NCBI RefSeq assembly: GCF_900103585.1
Contig: NZ_FNHV01000006.1
Coordinates: forward strand, 1-64,000
From: Streptomyces sp. cf386
GTDB taxonomy: Bacteria > Actinomycetota > Actinomycetes > Streptomycetales > Streptomycetaceae
DNA length: 64,000 nucleotides
Direction: 5' to 3'
The translations under genes were made by a program, and so were the position numbers. The notes under the pieces are model-generated. The model was not told the origin of the DNA. It searched no databases and was given only the letters and a program-made list of their open reading frames with translations. How positions within the stretch are numbered: position 1 is the first letter of the stretch; each line of letters opens with the position of its first letter. Of the stretch, positions 53,428 through 62,098 are shown piece after piece.

Positions 53428-53937
53428 TCAGCTCTCCTCGAAGTCGTGTGCCGACACCCTGAGCGGGCGCAGCATCGCGAAGATCTCCGCGCACTCCTCG
53501 GCGTCGTAGACACCGAGCCCGAAGTCCATCGCCATCAGGTCGCGGGTGGCCGCCTCGACCACCTCGCGGCCCTTGGCGGTGATCGAGGCGAGTGTGCCGC
53601 GCCCGTCGTTGGGGTTGGGCCGCTTGTCGACCAGGCCGGACTTCACCAGCCGGTCGACGGTGTTCGTCACCGACGTGGGGTGCACCATGAGCCGCTCGCC
53701 GATCTTGGACATCGGCAGCTCGCCGGCCTTGGAGAAATTGAGCAGCACCAGCGCCTCGTACCGCGCGAACGTCAGCCCGTACGGCTTGACCACCGAGTCG
53801 ACCTCGGCGAGCAGGATCTGCTGGGCGCGCATGATCGAGGTGATGGCGGCCATGGACGGCACATTGCCCCAGCGCTGCTTCCAGAGTTCGTCGGCGCGGG
53901 CGATGGGGTCGAAGGGAAGGCTGAGCGGCTTCGGCAC
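53428..53937 (-). CDS. MarR-family transcriptional regulator
   Basis: 169 residues of winged-helix MarR fold. Recognition region 'LPMSKIGERLMVHPTSVTNT' and wing 'VDKRPNPNDGRGTLASITA'. Such proteins sense small phenolics, lipids or oxidants. GTG 53937 lies seven bases after TAGTGT and has no ribosome site (leaderless). It precedes DUF3817 and icmA on the same strand and may be the regulator acting at the 24-bp palindrome. Confidence 0.9.
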   Translation of the reverse strand: MPKPLSLPFDPIARADELWKQRWGNVPSMAAITSIMRAQQILLAEVDSVVKPYGLTFARYEALVLLNFSKAGELPMSKIGERLMVHPTSVTNTVDRLVKSGLVDKRPNPNDGRGTLASITAKGREVVEAATRDLMAMDFGLGVYDAEECAEIFAMLRPLRVSAHDFEES

Positions 53938-54047
53938 GGAACCGACACTACCGGCCGGTCACATGCCGGTCAGCCCTGTCTCGCCTTTCGGTCTGTGCGC
54001 CCTTCCTGTCCTCCTGCTTGTCGCCTACTCGTCGCCCGCCTGTCCGC

Positions 54048-54353
54048 CTACCTGTCCGCCGTCTCCCGCACCTGGAAGACCGCCGTCCACCGGTCGTCGT
54101 GCAGACAGGCGTTCATCGGCTCGACCAGGGAGGCGTGATCGGGGTCGGACCGCCACCGCTTGACCGACTCCAGGCTCTCCCACTCGCTGGTCAGCAGCCA
54201 TTGAGCGGGATTGTCGATCGAGCGGCACAGCTGTTCGCCGAGGTGACCGGGGAACACCAGGGCGCGCTCCAGCACACCCTGGTAGGACTCCACGAAGTCG
54301 GCTTCCCGTCCCTCTCGGACGTTCAGCAGACGGATGACGCGTACGCGTTCCAT
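54048..54353 (-). CDS. Small ABM-type monooxygenase-like protein of the polyketide cluster
   Basis: 101 residues with a ferredoxin-like alpha/beta dimer fold: 'VRVIRLLNVREGREADFVES' and 'HLGEQLCRSIDNPAQWLLTS' followed by 'EWESLESVKRW'. The same motif ('HLGDQLCQSLENPSQWLITS') is in the N-terminal part of the SchA/CurD gene at 62630, so the two are related. Members oxidise or cyclise polyketides without cofactors. It starts 10 bases after the P450 stop, suggesting cotranscription. Confidence 0.8.
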   Translation of the reverse strand: MERVRVIRLLNVREGREADFVESYQGVLERALVFPGHLGEQLCRSIDNPAQWLLTSEWESLESVKRWRSDPDHASLVEPMNACLHDDRWTAVFQVRETADR

Positions 54354-54363
54354 GGCGTTCCCG

Positions 54364-55632
54364 TCAGGACGGGTCGAGGACGACGGGAAGTTCCGCCAGG
54401 CCACGGAAGGCGGGGAACGGCACGGTCATCCAGCGCGCGTCCTCCGGTGCCACGGCCAGGGCCATGTCCGGGTGCCGCCGGAACAGGGTGCCGAGGGCGA
54501 GCTGCATCTCCAGCCGGGCCAGCGGTGCGCCGACGCAGTAGTGCGGGCCGTAGCCGAAGGCGAGATGCGCGGCCTGCACGTTCGGGCGCTGGACGTCCAG
54601 CTCGTTCGGGTCGGCGAACATCTCCGGGTCGCGGTTGGCGCCGGTGATCGAGATCTGGACGAGCGCACCCTTGGGGATGAGCTGGTCCCGGAGCACGATG
54701 TCCTCCTTCGCCCAGCGGAAGGTGGAGTTCTCCACGGAGGACTCGAACCGGAAGACCTCCTCGATCGCCGCCGCCATGGAGGCCTCGTCCCGCAGTGCCA
54801 GCCGCTTCTGCTCCGGTCGGCTGAGCAGGTGGTAGACGGCGTTGCCGATCTGGTACGCCGTCGACTTGTGGCCCGCGAAGAGGAGCACCCACGCCGTCGA
54901 CACGAGTTCGCTGTCGGTGAGCGCGCCTTCCTGGTCCTTGGCCGTCACGAGCGCGCTGAGCAGGCCCGAGTCCGGCTCCCTCCGCTTCCGCGCACACAGG
55001 TCCACCAGATACTCGCGGAGATTTCCCTCGGCGATTTCCAGCGCCTTTCTCGCCTCCGGTCCGAAACCGGTCTGCGCGACGGTCGCGGACCATTCCTGGG
55101 CCTGTTTGCGCTCGTTTTCCGGGACGCCCAGGAGTTCACAGATCACCTGCAGCGGCAGCGGGAAGCAGAACTCCGGGAGCAGATTGAACGGACCCGACGT
55201 CGGACATTGGTCCAGCAGCCCGTCGGTGATCTCCTGGACCCGGGTGCGCAGCGATTCCACCCTTTTCGGAGTGAACGTACTGCCGACGATCCGGCGCAGC
55301 CTAGTGTGCTTCGGCGGATCCGAGAACAGCATGTTGTCGTCCAGCGCGATCGACGAGTCACCGAAAATGCGGTGGTAGGCGTCGATGGCGCCGTACATGT
55401 CCTTGCTCAGCCGGGGGTCGGCCAGCGCGGCGCGTCCGTCGTCGTACCGCGTGATGAGGTACGTCTCGACACCGTGCGGCGGCGACATCGGGCAAACGGG
55501 TGCCGATGCGCGGAGCGCGGCGTACACGGGATGCGGGTTGGCGCGGAACTCCCGGGTGCACGCCGAGGCCGCGGCTGCGGCTTCCTCGGGCGACAGAGCC
55601 TCGGATTCCTCGGATGCGAACGCTTGCGTCAT
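54364..55632 (-). CDS. Cytochrome P450 with altered I-helix
   Basis: 422 residues. Heme signature 'FGYGPHYCVGAPLAR' (Cys ligand), K-helix ExxR in 'EEVFRFES'. The I-helix reads 'LLFAGHKSTA', where the usual acid (Glu/Asp) before Thr is Lys and Thr is Ser, so the normal proton-relay pair is missing. ATG 55632 follows GGGGAC. It is divergent from the FAD hydroxylase and cotranscribed with the ABM gene, so it is probably a tailoring enzyme of the spore-pigment-like polyketide, such as hydroxylation or coupling. Confidence 0.9.
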   Translation of the reverse strand: MTQAFASEESEALSPEEAAAAASACTREFRANPHPVYAALRASAPVCPMSPPHGVETYLITRYDDGRAALADPRLSKDMYGAIDAYHRIFGDSSIALDDNMLFSDPPKHTRLRRIVGSTFTPKRVESLRTRVQEITDGLLDQCPTSGPFNLLPEFCFPLPLQVICELLGVPENERKQAQEWSATVAQTGFGPEARKALEIAEGNLREYLVDLCARKRREPDSGLLSALVTAKDQEGALTDSELVSTAWVLLFAGHKSTAYQIGNAVYHLLSRPEQKRLALRDEASMAAAIEEVFRFESSVENSTFRWAKEDIVLRDQLIPKGALVQISITGANRDPEMFADPNELDVQRPNVQAAHLAFGYGPHYCVGAPLARLEMQLALGTLFRRHPDMALAVAPEDARWMTVPFPAFRGLAELPVVLDPS

Positions 55633-55789
55633 GACTGTCCCCGGGTAGGCGTGGATTCCGGCGGTCGGATTCCGTCGGTCAGTGCCACCGTTTCCCGGGC
55701 GGCACCGCGTCGCAAACGGCACTGCGCCAAATGGGTCGGGTCGCCGTATGACGTGTGGACCGGAGTCCTAACTGGTAAACATCGTCGAC

Positions 55790-57421
55790 GTGAGCGGATA
55801 CGAAGCGGAATCTGTACCAGTTCTCATTGTCGGCGGATCCTTGGTGGGCCTTTCCACTTCGGTTTTCCTGGGACGCCTTGGAATTGAACACATGCTCGTG
55901 GAGCGGCATGCCGGGACATCGACGCATCCGCGCGGCCGCGGCAACAATCTACGCACCATGGAGATTTTCCGGACCGCCGGCCTGGAGTCCCGCATTCGGA
56001 AGGCGGCCAGTGTTCTCTCCGGGAACGACGGCATCCTCCAGGTGGACACCCTGACCGGGAAGGAGCGCCGCTGGATCATCGGGGACATCTCCGGCGGCAT
56101 GGACGTGTCCCGGGTCAGTTCCTCGGACTGGTGTCTGTGCAGCCAGAACGATCTCGAACCCGTCCTGTTGAGTTACGCCCAGGAGCAGGGCGCCGACATC
56201 CGCTTCGGCTCGGAGCTCGTCTCCTTCGAGCAGACCGGGGACGGCGTACAGGCCCAGATCCTGCGCCGGGAGACCGGCGAGACCTACACCGTGAACGCCG
56301 ACTTCCTGGTGGCCGCCGACGGCCCCCGGAGCCCCATCCGCACCCAGCTGGGGATCGGGCAGTCGGGGCCGGGCGAGCTGTTCCACAACGTCAGCGTCAC
56401 GTTCCGGAGCAAGGCGCTCAAGAACCACGTCGGAGAGAAACGATTTGTCGTCTGCTACGCCACCAACCCCCAGGGTGAGGGCGCTCTGCTGCCGGTGGAC
56501 AACGAGGAAAAGTGGGTGATCCACGTTCCCTGGCGTCCCGACCGGGGTGAGGTCCTGGAGGACTTCACCGACGAGCGGCTGGCGACCCACATCCGTGCCG
56601 CCGTCGGCGTCGCGGACATCGACGTCGAGATCACCGGGAAAGCGCCCTGGCACGCCTCGAAGCGGGTCGCGGACAGCTACGGCGAGGGCCGGGTCTTCCT
56701 GGCCGGCGACTCGGCCCACGAGATGCCGCCCACCGGGGCGTTCGGCTCCAACACCGGCATCCAGGACGCCCACAACCTCGCCTGGAAGCTGGCCTCGGTG
56801 CTCCGCGGCTGGGCCGGTCTGTCCCTGCTCGACTCCTACGAGCGGGAACGTCGGCCCGTCGCCCTCGCGACCGGCACGCGCGCGTGCGTCCAGGCGGAGG
56901 ACGAGCAGCACCCCGGGTTCAGCCCCGCCGCGGGGCGCAACAACGACCCGGCGGACCTGATGACCGTCGCCCTCTGCTACCGGTACGCGTCGAACGCCGT
57001 GGTGGGAGCCTCGCCTGAGGAGCCGACCGTCCCCGACGTCTTCCAGCTGGGCGGCGAGCCGGGGAGCCGGGCGCCCCACATGTGGGTGATGCGGGGAGCC
57101 GACCGGATCTCCACGCTCGACCTGTACGAGCGTTCCTTCGTGCTGCTCGCCGGGTCCGGCGGGCAGAAGTGGCGCAACGCGGTGGAGAAGGCATCCCGGA
57201 ACCTGGGCTTCCCGGTCGAGGCGTATCTCGTGGGAACGGGCGCCGATCACGACCTCGTCCCCGACCTCGACGCCGACTGGGCGGAGCTGCACGGCACGGC
57301 CGAGGACGGTGCCGTCCTCGTGCGCCCGGACGGTTTCGTCGCCTGGCGCGCGGACGCCGCGATGCCGGACGCCGACCGCGTCCTGACCAACGTGCTGCAG
57401 ACGGTGCTCTGCCACGACTGA
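55790..57421 (+). CDS. FAD-dependent aromatic polyketide hydroxylase (WhiE ORFVIII-like)
   Basis: 543 residues. FAD-binding 'VLIVGGSLVGLSTSVFLGRL' (GxGxxG-like), the middle 'DFLVAADGPRSPIR' and the GD motif 'GRVFLAGDSAHEMPPTGAF', with a C-terminal thioredoxin-like domain, mark the class A aromatic hydroxylase family (TetX/PHBH). It is transcribed away from the PKS genes and the P450, as the hydroxylase is in the whiE locus of S. coelicolor. The start GTG 55790 has no clear ribosome site. In whiE the corresponding promoter is sigma-F dependent (established); I could not see a clear match here. Confidence 0.9.
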   Translation: MSGYEAESVPVLIVGGSLVGLSTSVFLGRLGIEHMLVERHAGTSTHPRGRGNNLRTMEIFRTAGLESRIRKAASVLSGNDGILQVDTLTGKERRWIIGDISGGMDVSRVSSSDWCLCSQNDLEPVLLSYAQEQGADIRFGSELVSFEQTGDGVQAQILRRETGETYTVNADFLVAADGPRSPIRTQLGIGQSGPGELFHNVSVTFRSKALKNHVGEKRFVVCYATNPQGEGALLPVDNEEKWVIHVPWRPDRGEVLEDFTDERLATHIRAAVGVADIDVEITGKAPWHASKRVADSYGEGRVFLAGDSAHEMPPTGAFGSNTGIQDAHNLAWKLASVLRGWAGLSLLDSYERERRPVALATGTRACVQAEDEQHPGFSPAAGRNNDPADLMTVALCYRYASNAVVGASPEEPTVPDVFQLGGEPGSRAPHMWVMRGADRISTLDLYERSFVLLAGSGGQKWRNAVEKASRNLGFPVEAYLVGTGADHDLVPDLDADWAELHGTAEDGAVLVRPDGFVAWRADAAMPDADRVLTNVLQTVLCHD

Positions 57422-57497
57422 ACCGGCCGGGCCCTCGCCGAACCCCGGCGAGGGCCTCGCCGTATCCCGCTGACCGACCCACACCGAGGACGTTGTT

Positions 57498-58460
57498 ATG
57501 AGCCTTGTCGGACGCGTCGACGTCCATCACCACTTCACCTCCCCCACCTGGCTGGACTGGGCCGAGCAGGAGGGCGTGGTCAACCGCGAGAAGCTGCCCT
57601 GGTGGACCCGCTGGGACCTGGACTCGGCGCTGGAGGTCATGGACAAGACGGGCATCGGCACCTCCGTCATGACCGTCGCGATGCTGGGCCGGTTCCGTGA
57701 GCGGGCCCAGCGCCAGGAGAGCGCACGTCTCGCGCTGCGGGCGGCGGCCGACGTCGTCGAGAGCCACCCCGAGCGCTTCGCCTTCTTCACGCCCGTGTTC
57801 CTGGACGACCTGGAGCTCTCCTCGTGGAGCGTCGAGTACGGCCTCGACGAGCTCGGTGCCGTCGGGGTGAGCACCCGAACGAGCGTGGACGGCGCTGTCC
57901 TCGGGGACGAGTCGCACGACCGTCTGCTGCAGGAGCTGAACGACCGGTCCGCGGTCATCAGCACGCACCCCATGGAGGTGCCGGCCGCGAAGGACGGCGC
58001 CGGGCTGCCGGGCATGCCGCCGTTCGTGTGCGACTTCCTGATGGACACCACCCGTGCGGCCATCAACCTCATCAGGAACGGCACCCTGGACCGCTACCCG
58101 AACCTCAGCTTCATCCTCCCGCACGGCGGCGGCTTCCTCCCCTACATGGCCACCCGGCTCGAACTCTTCGGCGGCCGTCTCACCCCCGGGATCGAACCCG
58201 GCCGGGTCCGTGACTACCTGCACCGGTTCTACTTCGACACGGCAGGCCCCATGTCCCCGTCGGCCACGCCCACGCTGCTCGCGACGGTGGACCCCGACCG
58301 CATCCTCTTCGGCACCGACTGGCCGCCCACTCCGGCCCATGTCATCGCCGACAGTGTGACGCCCGCGCTGGACAGCGATCCCTTCCTTACGGAGGAGCAA
58401 CTCCAGCGCATCAACCGGGAGAACGCGCTGCGGCTGATGCCGGCCCTGGACCGTCAGTAG
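57498..58460 (+). CDS. Amidohydrolase-2 / ACMSD-like metal-dependent hydrolase or decarboxylase
   Basis: 320 residues of the amidohydrolase superfamily: metal-binding HxH in 'VDVHHHFTSP', His in 'ISTHPMEVP', His in 'LPHGGGFLPY' and Asp in 'LFGTDWPPTP'. The fold is that of non-oxidative decarboxylases (ACMSD, gamma-resorcylate). It is 76 bases after the hydroxylase on the same strand, so it may decarboxylate the polyketide or remove a side product. No such gene is in my memory of the classical whiE set, so this is an accessory tailoring gene. Confidence 0.85.
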   Translation: MSLVGRVDVHHHFTSPTWLDWAEQEGVVNREKLPWWTRWDLDSALEVMDKTGIGTSVMTVAMLGRFRERAQRQESARLALRAAADVVESHPERFAFFTPVFLDDLELSSWSVEYGLDELGAVGVSTRTSVDGAVLGDESHDRLLQELNDRSAVISTHPMEVPAAKDGAGLPGMPPFVCDFLMDTTRAAINLIRNGTLDRYPNLSFILPHGGGFLPYMATRLELFGGRLTPGIEPGRVRDYLHRFYFDTAGPMSPSATPTLLATVDPDRILFGTDWPPTPAHVIADSVTPALDSDPFLTEEQLQRINRENALRLMPALDRQ

Positions 58461-58474
58461 CAGGCCGCACCAGG

Positions 58475-58515
58475 AAGGCCGCCGCCCGCGCTCGATGAGC
58501 GCGGGCGGCGGCCTT
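58475..58515. terminator. Strong bidirectional terminator between convergent pigment genes
   Basis: An 18-bp perfect stem (58475-58492 with 58498-58515) with loop CGATG lies midway between the amidohydrolase and cyclase stops. It ends in A/T-flanked arms and serves both directions. Confidence 0.9.
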
Positions 58516-58528
58516 CTTCCGTCCTGCG

Positions 58529-58849
58529 TCAGCGCTGCCAGTGGTAGAAGCGGCGTGCCATCGCGTCCTTCGGACTCCGCCAGGTCTCCGGGTCGTACGG
58601 GCTGACGAACGCTTCGAGCCTCCTGCTGATGTCGACGAACTCGGGGTGCCCGGCCACCTTGGCGATGGCGGGACCCGGGTCCTGCTCGGCCTCGATGAAG
58701 TGCATGTACACATCGCCGAACTGGAACAGGGAGCGCTGGGTCACTCCGACGAGGTGAGGGAGTTCACCGCGGTCGGAGTCCGCGAAGACACCGGCGATGT
58801 CCTTGGCCGACTGCGGGGCCATCCTGGCGACGATCAGGGCGTGGTGCAT
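58529..58849 (-). CDS. TcmI-type polyketide cyclase (WhiE ORFVII-like)
   Basis: 106 residues of the polyketide synthesis cyclase family ('MHHALIVARMAPQSAKDIAG', 'RSLFQFGDVYMHFIEAEQDP', 'RFYHWQR' end), a ferredoxin-like dimer that closes later rings of aromatic polyketides. Its start overlaps the aromatase gene by 16 bases, and it is the last gene of the minus-strand PKS operon. Confidence 0.92.
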   Translation of the reverse strand: MHHALIVARMAPQSAKDIAGVFADSDRGELPHLVGVTQRSLFQFGDVYMHFIEAEQDPGPAIAKVAGHPEFVDISRRLEAFVSPYDPETWRSPKDAMARRFYHWQR

Positions 58850-59292
58850 GAGACCTCCTCGACGCGGTCACGGATGAGGGCCAGCTGGATGGGTGAGTTG
58901 CGGTTGATGTTGTCCGTCATCCAGGCGTCGTCGACCGGGGCGTCGGGCTTCATGGCGAAGTCCTGCGTCCAGTGCATCCGGGTACCGGCGGGAGTCTCCT
59001 CGTACTCCCAGACGATGTTCATGTACTCGAAGGGCCCGGTCTCGACCCTGTGGGCCCGGACGATGAGGTTCTCGCGGTCGGCGGTCCGTTCCGAGACCCA
59101 GCTCCACACCTTGCCGTTCTCGTCGGGGTGCATGGTCAGTCGGAAGGTCACCGTGTCGCCCTCGCGGGACAGCACCTCGCAGGAGGCGTACTCGCTGAAG
59201 AGCTTGGGCCATCTGTCCAGGTCGTTCGTCATGTCCCAGACGAGGTCGAGGGGTGCGGCGATGGTGATCTCGTTCTCGGTGTGTCCTGCCAC
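58834..59292 (-). CDS. Polyketide aromatase/cyclase (START-like, WhiE ORFVI-like)
   Basis: 152 residues of Bet v 1/START fold: 'ENEITIAAPLDLVWDMTNDL' then 'WPKLFSEYASCEVLSREGDT' and 'MHWTQDFAMKPDAP'. Single-domain ARO/CYC of this sort closes and aromatises the first ring of the nascent chain. ATG 59292 is one base from the ACP stop, showing close coupling. Confidence 0.93.
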   Translation of the reverse strand: MAGHTENEITIAAPLDLVWDMTNDLDRWPKLFSEYASCEVLSREGDTVTFRLTMHPDENGKVWSWVSERTADRENLIVRAHRVETGPFEYMNIVWEYEETPAGTRMHWTQDFAMKPDAPVDDAWMTDNINRNSPIQLALIRDRVEEVSCTTP

Positions 59293-59293
59293 C

Positions 59294-59560
59294 TCAGGCT
59301 CCTGTCGTGAGTGCGCCGTTGACGAGGTCGAGGAAGTCGCGGGGGCTCTTGCAGCGCTCCGCGTCGGTGGGCAGCGCCCGGCCGTGCCGGTTCTCCAGCT
59401 CGCCGACGATGCCGAGGAGGCCGAGCGAGTCCAGCCCGAACTCGGCGAAGGGGGTGTCGACCCGGCTCTGCAGTTCGTGCGGGTCGACGGACACGCCGGC
59501 GGCCTTCTTCATCAGCGTGGCCAGTTCCGCGACGGTCACTTGGGTCACATCTGTGGTCAT
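59294..59560 (-). CDS. Type II PKS acyl carrier protein
   Basis: 88 residues. Phosphopantetheine serine in 'FGLDSLGLLGIV'. It tethers the growing polyketide to the KS-alpha/KS-beta pair. ATG 59560 is 19 bases after the KS-beta stop. Neighbouring order (KS-alpha, KS-beta, ACP, ARO, CYC) is the canonical minimal PKS. Confidence 0.96.
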   Translation of the reverse strand: MTTDVTQVTVAELATLMKKAAGVSVDPHELQSRVDTPFAEFGLDSLGLLGIVGELENRHGRALPTDAERCKSPRDFLDLVNGALTTGA

Positions 59561-59579
59561 ACGTGTTCTCCTTGATTCA

Positions 59580-60833
59580 CTAGACGGCCGTTCCGGGGCC
59601 GCGGCGCAGAACGAGCGCCGAGTTGGAGCCCATGAGTCCCCGGCTGAGGACCAGGGCCGTGCGGAGTTCGGCCGGGCGGGCCGTGGAGGTCACCAGGTCG
59701 ATGTCGTGGCAGATGTCGAAGACGCCCGGCGTCGGAGGGATCTGCCCGTGCTCCATGGCGAGCACGGCGGCCGCGATGTCCAGCAGGGGCGCCCCGCAGT
59801 AGGACCGTCCGATGCCGGTCTTGGGGGCCGTGACGGGGACCTTGGTGCCGTGCGGGCCGAGGGCGTCGACGAGGGCGAGTGCCTCGGCGCGGTCCGCCTC
59901 CGGTACCCCCATCGCGTCGGCGAAGACGACGTCTATCTCCTCCGGCGCACAGCCGGCCGCGTCGAGCGCGCCCCGTATGGCGTGCGCGAGCCCCTCCCGT
60001 GACCGGTCCCAGCGCGAGGCCCCGGTGAAGGTGGCGGCGTGTCCGGCCACGGTGGCCCGGACGGTCGCGGCCCGGCGCTCGGCCCGGTCCAGATCCTCGA
60101 CGATCAGTACGGCACCGCCCTCCGCGGGCACGAAGCCACAGGCGGCGGAGGTGAAGGGGCGGTAGGCGCGGGACGGGTCCTCGACGGTGCTGAGTTCGCG
60201 GTACCCGAGCTGGCAGACCCCCGAGTACGGGGCGAGCGGCGCCTCGGCCGCCCCGACCACGACCACGTCGGTACCCCGGCGCACGGCCCCGGCGGCGTGC
60301 GCGACGGCGTCCAGGCCGCCGGCCTCGTCGCTGGCCACCACCCCACAGGGGCCCTTGAAGCCCTTGCGGATGGATATCTGGCCGGTGCTGGCCGCGTAGA
60401 ACCAGGCGATGGACTGGTAGGGCCCGACGAACCGGGAGCCCTGCCCCCACAGCTTCTGCAGTTCCCGCTGGCCGAACTCGCCGCCCCCGGACCCGGCGGC
60501 GGTGACCACGCCGACGGAGTACGGCGAGTCGGCGGCGCTGCTGCTCAGCCCCGCGTCCAGCAGGGCGGCGTCGGCGGCGGCCAGCGCGAAGTGGGTGAAC
60601 TTGTCGGTCTGGACGAGGAAGGTCTCCTCGATGAGCGCCGCCGGGTCGAAGCCGCGGACCTCGCCGGCGACGCGGAGCGGGAGGTGCTCGCAGCCCTCCC
60701 TGGTTATTCGGTCCAGGACGCTCGCGCCCTCCTTGACGGACTTCCAGTAGGTGTCCGCATGAAGGCCGTTGGGCGCGACCACACCGATCCCCGTGACGGC
60801 GGTCCGCCGGGTGCGTATGCCACTACCACTCAT
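59580..60833 (-). CDS. Type II PKS ketosynthase beta subunit / chain length factor (WhiE ORFIV-like)
   Basis: 417 residues, KS fold. The position equivalent to the KS-alpha active-site Cys holds Glu ('GVVASDEAGGLDAV') instead of the usual CLF Gln, and the His region is 'GVFDICHDIDLV'. CLF sets chain length; spore-pigment members make long chains. ATG 60833 overlaps the KS-alpha stop by four bases (ATGA), so the heterodimer partners are made in step. The Glu for Gln is read from the sequence and could matter for decarboxylase activity. Confidence 0.94.
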   Translation of the reverse strand: MSGSGIRTRRTAVTGIGVVAPNGLHADTYWKSVKEGASVLDRITREGCEHLPLRVAGEVRGFDPAALIEETFLVQTDKFTHFALAAADAALLDAGLSSSAADSPYSVGVVTAAGSGGGEFGQRELQKLWGQGSRFVGPYQSIAWFYAASTGQISIRKGFKGPCGVVASDEAGGLDAVAHAAGAVRRGTDVVVVGAAEAPLAPYSGVCQLGYRELSTVEDPSRAYRPFTSAACGFVPAEGGAVLIVEDLDRAERRAATVRATVAGHAATFTGASRWDRSREGLAHAIRGALDAAGCAPEEIDVVFADAMGVPEADRAEALALVDALGPHGTKVPVTAPKTGIGRSYCGAPLLDIAAAVLAMEHGQIPPTPGVFDICHDIDLVTSTARPAELRTALVLSRGLMGSNSALVLRRGPGTAV

Positions 60834-62098
60834 CGTTTCCTCCCTGAGGGCCCTGTCAGAAGCACCGCGGACTGGAACCCGCCGAAGCCGCTGCCCACGG
60901 AGAGCACGTTGTCGAGCCTGCGCGGGCGTGCGGTGCGCGGGACGTAGTCCAGATCGCACTCGGGGTCCGGGGTCTCGTAGTTCGCCGTCGGCGGGACCAC
61001 CTGGCGGGCCAGGGCGAGGACGCAGGCGACGACCTCGATCGCGCCGATCGCCCCGAGCGAGTGGCCCACCATGGACTTGATCGAGCTCATGGGCGTTTCG
61101 TAGGCGTGGGCGCCCAGGGACTTCTTGACCGCGGCGGTCTCGTGGCGGTCGTTCTGCCGGGTGCCCGAGCCGTGCGCGTTGACGTAGTCGATGTCCGTGG
61201 GGTTCACGCGCGCGTGGTCGAGGGTGACGTCGATGGCCCGGGCCATCTCCAGGCCCTCACAGGTCAGACCGGTCATGTGGTAGGCGTTGCCGAAGGTGGC
61301 GTAGCCGCCGAGCTCGCAGTAGACGTGCGCGCCGCGCGCACGCGCGTGTTCCAGTTCTTCCAGGACGAGTACGGCGGCGCCCTCGCCCATGACGAACCCG
61401 TTGCGGTTGGCGTCGAAGGGCCGGGAGGCGTGCGCCGGATCGTCGTTGTTGGGCGACGTGGCCTTGATGGCGTCGAAGCAGGCCATGGTGATCGGGGAGA
61501 TCGGCGAGTCCGACGCCCCGGCTATGCAGATGTCGGCGCGGCCCTCCTCGACGGTGTGGAAGGCGTAGCCCACCGCGTCGAGCCCGGAGGTGCAGCCGGT
61601 GGAGACGGTCTGCACCGGACCTTGCGCGCCGAACCGCTCGGCGACGTCCGATGCGAGCGTGCTGGGCGAGAACGCCCGGTGCAGCTGTGGCTCCGCCGCA
61701 CGATGGTCGACGTCCCAGCGCTGTCCCCGTTCGCTGACCAGGACGTAGTCGTGCTCCAGCCGGGTCGTGCCGCCCACCGCGCTGCCCAGGGACACGGCCA
61801 CGCGCCAGGGGTTCTCCGCGGCGAAGTCGACACCGCTGTCGGTCACGGCCTCCTGCGCGGCGACCAGGGCGAACTGTATGTACCGGTCGGCGCGTTCGAC
61901 CTGCTCGGGGTCGAGCCCGTGGGCGAGCGGGTCGAAGTCGCACTCGGCGGCTATGCGGGACCGCAGCCCCTCGGGGTCGAACAGGGTGATGCCGCGTGTC
62001 GCGGTACGGCCGTTCGACAGCAGGTCCCAGAACGCCGGCACCCCGATCCCGCCGGGGGCGACGACGCCTATACCGGTGACCGCCACCCGCCGGGTCAT
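60830..62098 (-). CDS. Type II PKS ketosynthase alpha subunit (WhiE ORFIII-like)
   Basis: 422 residues. Active site 'VSTGCTSGLDAV' with the nucleophilic Cys, catalytic His in 'NAHGSGTRQND' and in 'SMVGHSLGAIGA'. It carries out the Claisen condensations with KS-beta and ACP. Its ATG overlaps the cupin stop by four bases, showing a fully coupled operon. Confidence 0.97.
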   Translation of the reverse strand: MTRRVAVTGIGVVAPGGIGVPAFWDLLSNGRTATRGITLFDPEGLRSRIAAECDFDPLAHGLDPEQVERADRYIQFALVAAQEAVTDSGVDFAAENPWRVAVSLGSAVGGTTRLEHDYVLVSERGQRWDVDHRAAEPQLHRAFSPSTLASDVAERFGAQGPVQTVSTGCTSGLDAVGYAFHTVEEGRADICIAGASDSPISPITMACFDAIKATSPNNDDPAHASRPFDANRNGFVMGEGAAVLVLEELEHARARGAHVYCELGGYATFGNAYHMTGLTCEGLEMARAIDVTLDHARVNPTDIDYVNAHGSGTRQNDRHETAAVKKSLGAHAYETPMSSIKSMVGHSLGAIGAIEVVACVLALARQVVPPTANYETPDPECDLDYVPRTARPRRLDNVLSVGSGFGGFQSAVLLTGPSGRKR

